Shown piece after piece: positions 14,650 through 23,220 of a stretch of 64,000 nt of DNA; within the stretch, counting starts at the first letter, position 1, and every line of letters begins with the position of its first letter. The stretch is from Mycobacterium basiliense. GTDB taxonomy: Bacteria; Actinomycetota; Actinomycetes; Mycobacteriales; Mycobacteriaceae. Under the pieces are notes generated by a model. That model was not told where the DNA came from. It saw only the letters and a program-made list of their open reading frames with translations, and ran no database searches. Both the position numbers and the translations under genes were made by a program. Location of the stretch: contig NZ_LR130759.1 in the NCBI RefSeq assembly GCF_900292015.1, positions 682,001 to 746,000 of the forward strand, written 5' to 3'.

Positions 14650-16152
14650 ATGGTGAACAAATCTAGAACCATGCCCGCGGTGGTGGCCATAGCCGCGGTC
14701 GTCACCCTAGCGGTTGCGAGTTGCGGGCTTTGGTCGAGTCATTCGCAGCCCAATGCCAGTGGCCCGGCCGCCGCCGAATTCGCCAATACATTGCGCACCC
14801 GGGTGAGCACCGACGCGATGATGGCGCACTTGACGAAGCTTCAGGAGATCGCCGACGCCAACAACGGCACCCGGGCGGTGGGCACACCTGGTTACGAAGC
14901 CAGCGTCGACTATGTGGTCAACACGTTGCGCAACAGCGGATTTGACGTGCAAACGCCCGAATTTTCCGCCCGTGTCTTCCATGCCGAAAAGGGGTCGGTG
15001 GCGGCCGGGGGCTTGACCGTGGAAGCGCGCGCGTTGGAGTACAGCCTCGGTACTTCGCCAGACGGGGTTAGCGGGCCGTTGCTGGTCGCACCCTCCGACG
15101 ACAGCCCGGGCTGCACCGCGGCCGACTACGACAAGTTGCCGGTGCGGGGAGCGGTGGTGCTGGTGGACCGCGGCGAGTGCCAGTTCGCCCAGAAAGAGGA
15201 CGTGGCGGCGCAGCAAGGCGCGGTCGCGCTCATCATTGTCGACAACGTCGACGAGCAGTCGATGGGCGGCACGTTGGGGGTGAACACCGACGTGAAGATC
15301 CCGGTCGTGAGCGTGACCAAATCGGTGGGTATGCAGCTGCGTGGAAAATCCGGGCCGGCAACCGTGAAGCTGGCAGCAAGCACCCAGAGTTTCAAGGCGC
15401 GCAACGTGATCGCGCAGACCAAGACGGGATCGGCCACCGATGTTGTGATGGCCGGAGCCCACCTGGATAGCGTGCCGGAGGGCCCAGGCATCAACGACAA
15501 CGGATCCGGTGTGGCAGCGGTATTGGAAACCGCAGTGCAACTGGGTAATTCACCACAGGTGCATAACGCGGTGCGGTTCGGGTTCTGGGGAGCGGAGGAA
15601 CTAGGGCTGATCGGATCCCGGAATTACGTAGAGTCGCTCAGTCTCGAGCAGCTCAAGAACATCGCGCTCTACCTCAACTTCGACATGCTGGCGTCACCCA
15701 ACCCGGGCTATTTCACCTACGACGGCGACCAGTCGCTGCCAATGGACGCCCGCGGCCAGCCCGTGGTACCCGAGGGTTCGGCAGGCATTGAACGCACCCT
15801 GGTGGCCTACCTGAAGTTGGCCGGCAAGGTAGCGCAGGACACCTCTTTCGACGGCCGCTCAGACTACGACGGGTTCTCGCTGGCCGGAATCCCGTCGGGT
15901 GGCCTGTTCGCTGGTGCGGAAGCAAAGAAGTCCGAGGAACAGGCCAAGCTGTGGGGCGGCGCCGCCAACGAGCCGTTTGATCCCAACTATCACCAGAAGG
16001 GCGACACCCTCGAACACATCGACCGCACGTCACTGGGCATCCAAGGCGCCGGTGTCGCCTACGTTGTGAGTTTGTACTCCCAGGATTTGACCGGACGAAA
16101 TGGTGTCCCGGCCATCGAGGATCGCACGCGCCACGTGCTTGTCAAGCCCTAA
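14650..16152 (+). CDS. lpqL: Lipoprotein aminopeptidase LpqL (M28)
   Basis: 500 residues from ATG 14650, the length of M. tuberculosis LpqL. A signal peptide ends in lipobox VASC. A protease-associated (PA) domain lies near 140-250 and an M28 Zn-aminopeptidase domain from about 255. All five expected metal/catalytic positions are present: His271 (AHLDS), Asp283 (NDNGSG), Glu316-Glu317 (WGAEE), Asp345 (NFDM) and His448 (YHQKGDT). It acts outside the membrane on peptides. The stop overlaps the next ATG (TAATG). Confidence 0.95.
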   Translation: MVNKSRTMPAVVAIAAVVTLAVASCGLWSSHSQPNASGPAAAEFANTLRTRVSTDAMMAHLTKLQEIADANNGTRAVGTPGYEASVDYVVNTLRNSGFDVQTPEFSARVFHAEKGSVAAGGLTVEARALEYSLGTSPDGVSGPLLVAPSDDSPGCTAADYDKLPVRGAVVLVDRGECQFAQKEDVAAQQGAVALIIVDNVDEQSMGGTLGVNTDVKIPVVSVTKSVGMQLRGKSGPATVKLAASTQSFKARNVIAQTKTGSATDVVMAGAHLDSVPEGPGINDNGSGVAAVLETAVQLGNSPQVHNAVRFGFWGAEELGLIGSRNYVESLSLEQLKNIALYLNFDMLASPNPGYFTYDGDQSLPMDARGQPVVPEGSAGIERTLVAYLKLAGKVAQDTSFDGRSDYDGFSLAGIPSGGLFAGAEAKKSEEQAKLWGGAANEPFDPNYHQKGDTLEHIDRTSLGIQGAGVAYVVSLYSQDLTGRNGVPAIEDRTRHVLVKP

Positions 16153-17621
16153 TGCGTACCGCGGTTCGGCGACTCGGTGGGACGCTGGTGTTGATCTGTC
16201 TGTTGGCCGGGTGTTTGTCCACCAAACCGGTGACACCGGCCGCCGCACCCGACCTCGGGCGCACGTTGGCCGGAAAGGTCAGCGCGGACGGGATGTTCAC
16301 CCACCTGCGCGCGCTGCAGGAGATCGCCAACGCCCACAACGGCAACCGGGCCACCGGGACACCGGGCTACGATGCCAGCGTTGATTATGTGGCGAAAGTT
16401 TTGCGTGACAGAGGCTTTGAAGTAGCGACGCCTCAGTTCGACTGGCTCTACACCGCGTCACAGGGTCAGCCGACACTGACAGTCGCCGGCCGCGGCTATC
16501 CCGTCGACCAGGCGTCGTTGCTGGTCCGAACTCCGGCTAGCGGGCTGACCGGCCAGCCGGTCCAGCCGACGCGACCGGCGGGCTGTGCCGTTGCCGATTA
16601 CCCTTCGGTCCTACCGAAGGGCGCGATCGCTGTGGTCGACGACACCGAGTGCTCAGTCGTCGACAAACAGAACAGCGCTGTGGCAAAAGGTGCTGTCGCA
16701 CTGATCGTGATTAGCGTGCCCAAGGGGCAGGGCGGTCCGCCCAATTTGTTCAGCTCCGGCTACTACAACCAGCTGAAGGTGCCGGTCGCGGTGATCGGCG
16801 CCAACGGCGCCGGCGCGCTGCTGCGCGCCAGCGCGCCGGTACACCTGGTCCTGGATACGGAGAACGTCAAGATCACATCGCGAAACGTGCTGGCCCAGAC
16901 CAAGACCGGTTCGCCCAATGAGGTGATCATGGCTGGTGCTCACCTCGATAGCCCGACTGGAAGTCCGGGTATCAACGACAATGGTTCCGGGGTGGCCGCA
17001 GTGCTGGATACGGCGCTGCAATTGGGGCCGTTGCCACCGGTGAACAACGCGGTTCGGTTCGCCTTCTGGGGAGGTGGACTCCACGGCGCCATGGATTACG
17101 TGTTCGGGCTGGATGGCGAACAGCTCAACAACATCGCGCTCTACCTGAATTTCACCATGCTGGGGTCGCCGAATGCGGGTTTCTTCACCGACGACGGCGA
17201 CCAGTCTGGCCCGCCGGCGCGTGGCATTGCGGCCGCGGACGTGCCGGAAGGTTCGGCCGCCATCGAACGTACCCTGGCTGGATACCTGAACCTTGCCGGT
17301 AGCCGGCCCGCCGATATGCCGTTGAACGTCGCCGCTGACTACCATCCGTTCTTGATTTCCGGGGTGCCGATCGGGGGCCTGACCTCCGGCGCGTCTCAGC
17401 TGAAAACGACTGTGCAAGCTCGACTCTGGGGTGGACAGCCCGGTGTCGCGTTCGACCCCAATAATCGCAGCCCGCGCGATACGGTGGACAACATCAACCG
17501 GGCGGCATTATCGGTTATGGGTTCGGCCGTGGCGTTTGCGGTGGGTAGTTATGCGGAATCCATCAGTGGCGTCAACGGCGTCACCCCGTATGACAAGCGT
17601 CATCGCACAAAGGTGTCATAG
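16152..17621 (+). CDS. LpqL paralogue with destroyed active site (pseudo-aminopeptidase lipoprotein)
   Basis: 489 residues, with lipobox LLAGC and the same PA plus M28 layout as LpqL. His264 and Asp276 remain (AHLDS, NDNGSG), but the catalytic Glu pair is gone (WGGGLHG with a three-residue deletion), the metal Asp is Thr335 (NFTM), and the last His is Arg439 (NNRSPRDT). The frame is intact and full length, so it is not a simple pseudogene. One-base overlap with lpqL implies co-translation. A regulatory, binding or scaffold role beside LpqL is likely but unproven. M. tuberculosis goes from lpqL directly to lpqM. Confidence 0.9.
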   Translation: MRTAVRRLGGTLVLICLLAGCLSTKPVTPAAAPDLGRTLAGKVSADGMFTHLRALQEIANAHNGNRATGTPGYDASVDYVAKVLRDRGFEVATPQFDWLYTASQGQPTLTVAGRGYPVDQASLLVRTPASGLTGQPVQPTRPAGCAVADYPSVLPKGAIAVVDDTECSVVDKQNSAVAKGAVALIVISVPKGQGGPPNLFSSGYYNQLKVPVAVIGANGAGALLRASAPVHLVLDTENVKITSRNVLAQTKTGSPNEVIMAGAHLDSPTGSPGINDNGSGVAAVLDTALQLGPLPPVNNAVRFAFWGGGLHGAMDYVFGLDGEQLNNIALYLNFTMLGSPNAGFFTDDGDQSGPPARGIAAADVPEGSAAIERTLAGYLNLAGSRPADMPLNVAADYHPFLISGVPIGGLTSGASQLKTTVQARLWGGQPGVAFDPNNRSPRDTVDNINRAALSVMGSAVAFAVGSYAESISGVNGVTPYDKRHRTKVS

Positions 17622-17732
17622 CGGTGGAGCAGCGTGCCCGGTCATGGCATTTGGGCACTGGCTGCGCTTCTCCGGATTTACCATAATTACCTTTGTTGCC
17701 GCTTTGCAGGCCAGTTGGGACGGGGTGGTCAG

Positions 17733-19229
17733 ATGGGAAACCGCAGGCAGAAAAGTAGTCGGCTGCGGCGGCTGCGTTCGCGGACGCTGGCTGGAGCGCT
17801 GCGGGCGGTGACGGTTTGCGTGGGCGCGGTATCTGTGGTGGCCGGGTGCACCACGCTGGTGGACGGCCGCGCGCTGTCGATCCTCAACGATCCATTCCGG
17901 GTCGGTGGTCTGCCCGCAACGAATGGGCCGAGCGGTCCCCGTCCGAATGGACCGGCGCCAACCGGCACGGTGATCAACACCAACAACGGAGAGATCGACA
18001 AGCTGTCGTTGCTGTCGATCAATGACATTCAGGATTACTGGAAGGACAACTACAACGAGCCCCTGAAGGGCGCGTTCAAGCCCGTCGGCAAATTGGTGTC
18101 CTACGATTCCAATGACCCCAACAGTCCGATCGTGTGCCACAACGAGACCTACCAACTCGTCAACGCGTTCTACACGTCTCGCTGCAACTTGATCGCCTGG
18201 GACCGTGGGGTATTCATGCCGGTGGCGCAACAGTACTTCGGTGATATTTCGGTAACCGGCGTGCTCGCACACGAGTATGGGCACGCCCTGCAGGTGATGG
18301 CGGAGCTGGTAACCAGAAAAGACCCCACCATCGTCCGTGAGCAGCAAGCGGATTGCCTGGCCGGGGTCTATCTGTACTGGGTGGCCGAAGGCAAGTCGTC
18401 GCGATTCGAGTTGAGCACCGCCGACGGGCTCGACCATGTCCTTGCCGGGATCATCACCACGCGAGACCCGGTGATGGACTCCGAGACCGAAAACGACGAC
18501 GAACACGGGTCCGCCCTGGATCGGGTCAGCGCCTTTCAGATGGGATTTCTCAGCGGCACCGCGGCGTGTGCGGAGATCAACAAATCCGAGATCGAGCGGC
18601 GCCGTGGTGATCTGCCGACGAGCCTGCGGGTCGATAGCAGCGGCACCGCCGAGACCGGCGAAGTACCGATCAACCAAGACACGCTCAAGACGCTGATGGA
18701 GCTGATGGGCAAGATCTTCTCGCCGAAGAATCCGCCGACGCTGTCCTACCAGGCGGCCGGTTGCCCGGACGCCAAACCCAGCCCACCGGCGTCCTACTGC
18801 CCGGCCACCAACACCATCACGGTCGACCTGTCCGCCTTGGCGGCGATGGGCAAGGTCGCCGACGAAAACGAACACACCCTGCCGCAGGGCGACGACACCG
18901 CGTTGTCGATCGTGATGTCGAGATACGCGCTGGCAATGCAGCACGAACGGGGTCTTGCGATGCAGAGCCCATGGACCGCGTTGCGGACGGCGTGCCTGAC
19001 CGGTTATGTGCATCGCAAGATGGCCGAGCCCATCGACCTGGAATCCGGTGAGCAACTCGTCCTGACCGCCGGCGATTTGGACGAAGCCGTCGCCGGACTG
19101 CTGACCAATCACATGGTCGCCAGTGACGCCGACGGCATCAGCGTGCCGGCCGGGTTTACCCGGATCGCCGCCTTCCGCGCCGGCGTTGGTGGCGACATGG
19201 AGGCCTGCTACACGCGGTACCCGGGATAG
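17733..19229 (+). CDS. lpqM: Lipoprotein metallopeptidase LpqM
   Basis: 498 residues from ATG 17733, equal to M. tuberculosis LpqM; the frame upstream to 17634 is not needed. Lipobox VVAGC is near residue 39. A Zn-peptidase motif HEYGH starts at residue 180 and REQQADCLAG follows as the distal ligand region, matching the neutral zinc metallopeptidase (YpfJ-like) family. Exported and lipid-anchored. The substrate is unknown. Third in a row of lipoprotein peptidase-type genes. Confidence 0.95.
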   Translation: MGNRRQKSSRLRRLRSRTLAGALRAVTVCVGAVSVVAGCTTLVDGRALSILNDPFRVGGLPATNGPSGPRPNGPAPTGTVINTNNGEIDKLSLLSINDIQDYWKDNYNEPLKGAFKPVGKLVSYDSNDPNSPIVCHNETYQLVNAFYTSRCNLIAWDRGVFMPVAQQYFGDISVTGVLAHEYGHALQVMAELVTRKDPTIVREQQADCLAGVYLYWVAEGKSSRFELSTADGLDHVLAGIITTRDPVMDSETENDDEHGSALDRVSAFQMGFLSGTAACAEINKSEIERRRGDLPTSLRVDSSGTAETGEVPINQDTLKTLMELMGKIFSPKNPPTLSYQAAGCPDAKPSPPASYCPATNTITVDLSALAAMGKVADENEHTLPQGDDTALSIVMSRYALAMQHERGLAMQSPWTALRTACLTGYVHRKMAEPIDLESGEQLVLTAGDLDEAVAGLLTNHMVASDADGISVPAGFTRIAAFRAGVGGDMEACYTRYPG

Positions 19230-19295
19230 CGACAGGCGGACGCTGATGCTGTCCGCAGCCCAGTTGGCGGGATGGTCAGTCGTCGACCCGTAGGC

Positions 19296-19460
19296 CTAGC
19301 CAGGATGGCCGGGCGCGCCGTCAAGACCCGCGGGGCCGTCAGTTCCGGGGGTACCGTTCCCGGGAAATTCTGGGCCGCCGGACCGAAGGCTCCGCCGGCC
19401 CCCGGCGCCCGCTGGACCCCCGGGAGCGGGAGCGCCGTTGGGGTCTAAGCCAGGCCAGCC
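19296..19460 (-). pseudogene. Collagen-like Gly-X-Y tail fragment
   Basis: Reading the minus strand to TAG at 19296-19298, the last 21 residues before the stop run NGTPGTDGPAGLDGAPGHPG, a regular Gly-X-Y pattern, preceded by WPGLDPNGAPAPGGPAGAGG. No credible start or ribosome site is seen; a GTG near 19470 would give under 60 residues. This looks like the 3' remnant of a Gly/Pro-rich gene. It fills most of the 297-base gap 19230-19526. Confidence 0.35.
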
Positions 19461-19526
19461 GGACACCCAGCGCCAGGGTGCTGCCTGGGAGTGGCAACAT
19501 TTGCGGTGGTGCGACGAGCGGCGATG

Positions 19527-22500
19527 TCAGCTCGGCGCTCTGGAGTACGTGCGGGTGCGCACATTTCCGTTGACGGCGCCATTGGTGATCCCGGGCGCTG
19601 CGGAACCCAGCAGCGAAATGATGCGGGGCAGCGCCGCCCGAGCCGCGAGGCGCCCGGCCTCGCGGGCCGCGTCGATCTGGTGGAACTCGAGGAGTCCGAC
19701 GGCGCGGGTATCGGGCCGTATCACGGCAAGAGCCTGAGCCTGTGCGGCGTCGGCCACGGTGCGGCTGCCCATCATCATCGTGCGCATCAAGGTGTCGCCG
19801 ATGCCGGGCACATGCAGTGGTCCGCTAGGTCGGGCCGGGCCACCGGACGGATTGCCGCCAAACCCGACGCTCACCGCAACCACCGGGCCGTCGGCGCTTC
19901 CGAGCGCGGCGACGGGCAGGTTGTCCAGCACGCCGCCATCGACATGAAGTTGGCCGTTGTAGACCTGGGGCGGATAGAGCCCGGGCACCCTTAGGGAACA
20001 CCCAACGACATCGGCGACCGGCCCCCGGCGGTGCACCACGGGCTGACGGGCAAGCAAATCGACACTGACGCAGCGGAATTCCTTCGGCAGTTCCTCGACC
20101 AAACGTCCGGAATAGGCTTCGCGCAATAGAGCCATCGTTCGCCGGCCACGAACCAACCCCTTGCTTGGCAGCGTGTAGTCGCCGAGCGGGTTGTGCCGGA
20201 CGAGGTATTCGTATACGTGCGCGTCCACACCTGCCGCGTCTAGGCCGCTGGCCGCCAGCGCGGCAATCACAGCGCCCATGCTGGTGCCGGCGAACCGGTC
20301 GACGACGATCCCGGCGGCCTCCAGCTCGTCGAGAACCCCAAGGTGAGCGAATGCGCGCGCGCCTCCGCCGCCGAGCACCAGTCCAATCGAGGCGCCGGTG
20401 ATTCGTGCGGCGAGTGGGCGCACGTCGTCTCGCAGGCTTCGATAGCCGACCGTTTGAACCGAGCGCGGTGAGATCAGCTCTTCCCACTGTCGTCGGTCCT
20501 CCTGGTCGGCAGGAGCGCCGATCAGCACGAGGTCGGCACCCGCCGCGCGCGCCGGCAGCTGCGCACCCCGAGGTGCCGGCCCCTCGGACACCAGAACGAT
20601 CCGATCCGCGGCGCGCAGGCAGAAATTCCGCCAGCTGGCGTCGGTGGCGCTCGCGTGTAGTACCACCTTGTCCGCGGTCGCCTCCGCACGTTCCAGTCCG
20701 TAGCGGTCGACGCGACCGGGATTGATTGCACGCACCCGCGCCGAGAGCGCGTCCAGCAGTGCCTGGGCCACCGCCCGCACCGGCACGGCCGGACTCAGGC
20801 CGATTACTGCGATCACCACCTCGGGCGATGCTGGCCGGGCAATGGTAGGCGGTGGCGCGGTGTGTAGCCGAGTCGCCAGCGTGCCCACCAGCGCCGCCAA
20901 CACGCTGCGGTCGGCGATCTCATCGAACTGGGACTTGCTGAGCCGCACCAGCACCGAGTCGCGCATGGCCTGGACAGATGCCGAGCGGGGCGCGTCGATC
21001 AGCAGTCCGAGTTCGCCGACGACTTCGCCACGACCCAGTTCTCTGATCACGATGTTGTCCTGCAGCACCCGCAGGCGGCCGCTGCGCACCACGTAGAGAG
21101 CATCCGATGGATCACCCGCGTGAAAGAGATACGAGCCCGCTTCCAGCTCTACCTCATCGGTTTGGTGCCTGAGCCGGGCCAGAGCGGCCGGGGCCAGTCC
21201 GGCGAACAGTGGCAATTGCCTGAGCAGATCGCCTTGCCCGGTCGTCCGCACCGTCTGATCGGTTGGTGCGATCATCGGTGGTTTCGCGATCCGCGGCGCG
21301 ACGGGGTTTCGGGTGACTTCGGGTTCGGGTGCATCGGCCGGGCCCTCGTCGCCGCGGGTCCGGCCCAGCAGCATGCCTAAGATTGCGACCGCGATGAAGC
21401 ACACCGCGGCCATGACCCAGCCGTGCCGGAGCGCTTCGACGCCTGTTCCCGGGGCCGGCTTCCCGATCAGGATCACCAAGATCGCTACGCCGATCACCGC
21501 GCCGAGCTGGCGAGTGGTGCTGACCACGGCCGAAGCCGTGGCGTAGCTGCCACCTTTTGCCAACTTGGCCAGCGCGGCGCTACCCAGCACCGGCAGCGTC
21601 GCGCCCACTCCGATTCCTTGCAGCAGCTGGCCGGGCAGCCAGGCGCCCAGGAAGTCGGGTTCGGTACCCACCCGCTGCAGGTACCAGCCCAGGCTCCCGG
21701 CCCAGATGAGCGCGCCGGCGGTGACGATTATCCGATGTCCGTAGCGGTCGGCGATGCGGCCAAGCACGGCCGCGACCACGGCGGCCACCAGTGCGGCCGG
21801 CGCAATCGCGAAACCCGCCTTGAGTAGCGAGTAGTGCCACACGTAGTTGAGATAGAGCACGTGAGTTAGTACGTAGCAGTAGAAGCCGGCGGCAGCCACG
21901 AGCGTCAGCAGGTTGCCCGACACGAACGACCGGACACGCAGGAACGCGGGCTCGACCAGCGGCGCAGGATGCGACCGCGAACTGGCCACGAACCCGATCA
22001 GCGCAACCGAGCTGGCAACGAACGATCCGACGGTTCCCGGGGTTACCCAGCCCCAATCCGGGCCTTTGACCAATCCGAGGGTCAGCAGACCCAGCGCTGC
22101 GCCGAGCAGCATCGCGCCCCGCAGGTCGGGTACCCGCCGCCGCCCCGACGCACGACTTTCGGTGAGCACGCGCCCGGCAACCAGCACCGCAGCGATGCCG
22201 AGCGGAATGTTTACCAGAAACACCAACCGCCAATTGGCCGCCTCGACCAGCATCCCGCCGACAGGTGGGCCCAAGCCGGACGCGACGGCCGCGGCCGCTC
22301 CCCAAAGCCCGACAGCGTGCGCCCGGTGCGACGCGTCGAAACCCTCGACGACCAGGGCGAGCGACGCCGGCACCAGCACCGCCGCCCCGATGCCCTGCAG
22401 CAACCTGAAGCCCACCAACTGCTCGACATCGGCGGCAACCGCGCACAACCCAGACGAGATGGTGAAGATGACCACGCCGAATATGAACGTTCGCTTGCGG

Positions 22501-22907
22501 CCGAGCACGTCGGCCAATCGCCCCGCCGCGACGAGGAACGCCGCAAAGACGATGTTGTAGCCGTTGAGGATCCAGGACAGGCTGCTGATGTCGTAGGACG
22601 GGAACGACCTCTGGATGTCCGGGAAGGCGATGTTAACGATCGTGGAGTCGAGAAACGCCAGGAATGCCCCGAAAGACGCCACCAGCAACACAGCCGTCGA
22701 GGATGGTTGGCGGCGGCGAGTGAGTGCCGCATAGCCCGGTCGGGTTGGCGACGAAAGGTGTGTTCGTACCGGTGTTCCACCGGCGCTCGTACGGTGTCGG
22801 GGCTGGACTTTATCTGCCGTCAACGTCGGTGCACTTGGTATCTTGACTTCTCCACCCGATACTGCGAGACCAGTCGTCGAGCTAATCAATTTCGCCATTG
22901 TCGCCAT
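19527..22907 (-). CDS. MFS transporter / cyclic-nucleotide-binding / patatin phospholipase fusion
   Basis: 1126 residues. Residues 70-515 are a DHA2-type MFS transporter (LDSTIVNIAFPDIQ, GRLADVLGRKR, WRLVFLVNIPLG). Residues 560-680 are a cNMP-binding domain with an intact phosphate cassette GELGLLIDAPRSASV (Glu632, Arg641, Ala643). Residues 840-1045 are a patatin lipase with GGGGAR oxyanion loop, nucleophile Ser876 in GTSMG and Asp990 in DGG. All three modules look functional. The architecture is known in mycobacteria (Rv3239c, Rv3728), but it is not at this locus in M. tuberculosis. It lies divergent from a nucleotide cyclase. ATG 22898 is an alternative start with better ribosome-site spacing. 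Confidence 0.93.
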   Translation of the reverse strand: MATMAKLISSTTGLAVSGGEVKIPSAPTLTADKVQPRHRTSAGGTPVRTHLSSPTRPGYAALTRRRQPSSTAVLLVASFGAFLAFLDSTIVNIAFPDIQRSFPSYDISSLSWILNGYNIVFAAFLVAAGRLADVLGRKRTFIFGVVIFTISSGLCAVAADVEQLVGFRLLQGIGAAVLVPASLALVVEGFDASHRAHAVGLWGAAAAVASGLGPPVGGMLVEAANWRLVFLVNIPLGIAAVLVAGRVLTESRASGRRRVPDLRGAMLLGAALGLLTLGLVKGPDWGWVTPGTVGSFVASSVALIGFVASSRSHPAPLVEPAFLRVRSFVSGNLLTLVAAAGFYCYVLTHVLYLNYVWHYSLLKAGFAIAPAALVAAVVAAVLGRIADRYGHRIIVTAGALIWAGSLGWYLQRVGTEPDFLGAWLPGQLLQGIGVGATLPVLGSAALAKLAKGGSYATASAVVSTTRQLGAVIGVAILVILIGKPAPGTGVEALRHGWVMAAVCFIAVAILGMLLGRTRGDEGPADAPEPEVTRNPVAPRIAKPPMIAPTDQTVRTTGQGDLLRQLPLFAGLAPAALARLRHQTDEVELEAGSYLFHAGDPSDALYVVRSGRLRVLQDNIVIRELGRGEVVGELGLLIDAPRSASVQAMRDSVLVRLSKSQFDEIADRSVLAALVGTLATRLHTAPPPTIARPASPEVVIAVIGLSPAVPVRAVAQALLDALSARVRAINPGRVDRYGLERAEATADKVVLHASATDASWRNFCLRAADRIVLVSEGPAPRGAQLPARAAGADLVLIGAPADQEDRRQWEELISPRSVQTVGYRSLRDDVRPLAARITGASIGLVLGGGGARAFAHLGVLDELEAAGIVVDRFAGTSMGAVIAALAASGLDAAGVDAHVYEYLVRHNPLGDYTLPSKGLVRGRRTMALLREAYSGRLVEELPKEFRCVSVDLLARQPVVHRRGPVADVVGCSLRVPGLYPPQVYNGQLHVDGGVLDNLPVAALGSADGPVVAVSVGFGGNPSGGPARPSGPLHVPGIGDTLMRTMMMGSRTVADAAQAQALAVIRPDTRAVGLLEFHQIDAAREAGRLAARAALPRIISLLGSAAPGITNGAVNGNVRTRTYSRAPS

Positions 22908-23220
22908 TCACCTCGTGTCTTTCGTGAATCGGACTGGGTGGATGATAGTCTACGTTTAACGACGTTAGTTTGGGCATTTTTATACAATTCTCAAATTCTT
23001 TGTTTGTTGAATTGTCTTGCCGGCCAATGTGATTACCAAAAGTGGCGGCAACACTCGATTCGAGTAATTCACCCAATCGGGAATTAAAAATTCACCGAAG
23101 TGAGAATTAAAAACCTTTGCTTCCGCTGGAATTTGGCTCACGGTGAACGTATTCTGCGCAGCAACTAATGAGGGTGGCTGCGATCGAGTGGGAACCCCAA
23201 CGGGCCGTAGGGAGCGTGTG
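22908..23220. promoter_or_regulatory. AT-rich divergent promoter region between the transporter-lipase and the cyclase
   Basis: 313 bases, conspicuously AT-rich for this genome. Inverted repeats: ATTCAC at 22906-22911 with GTGAAT at 22924-22929; the palindrome TAACGACGTTA at 22957-22967; ACAATTC at 22984-22990 with GAATTGT at 23009-23015. GAATTAAAAA occurs at 23081-23090, and AGAATTAAAAA again near 23103. No clean TGTGA-N6-TCACA CRP site was found. Regulators are unknown. Confidence 0.6.

Noticed and set aside
22906..22929. Possible CRP/cAMP receptor site (ATTCAC...GTGAAT)
   Set aside because: The 12-base spacer does not fit the TGTGA-N6-TCACA spacing of mycobacterial CRP, so no CRP site is claimed.
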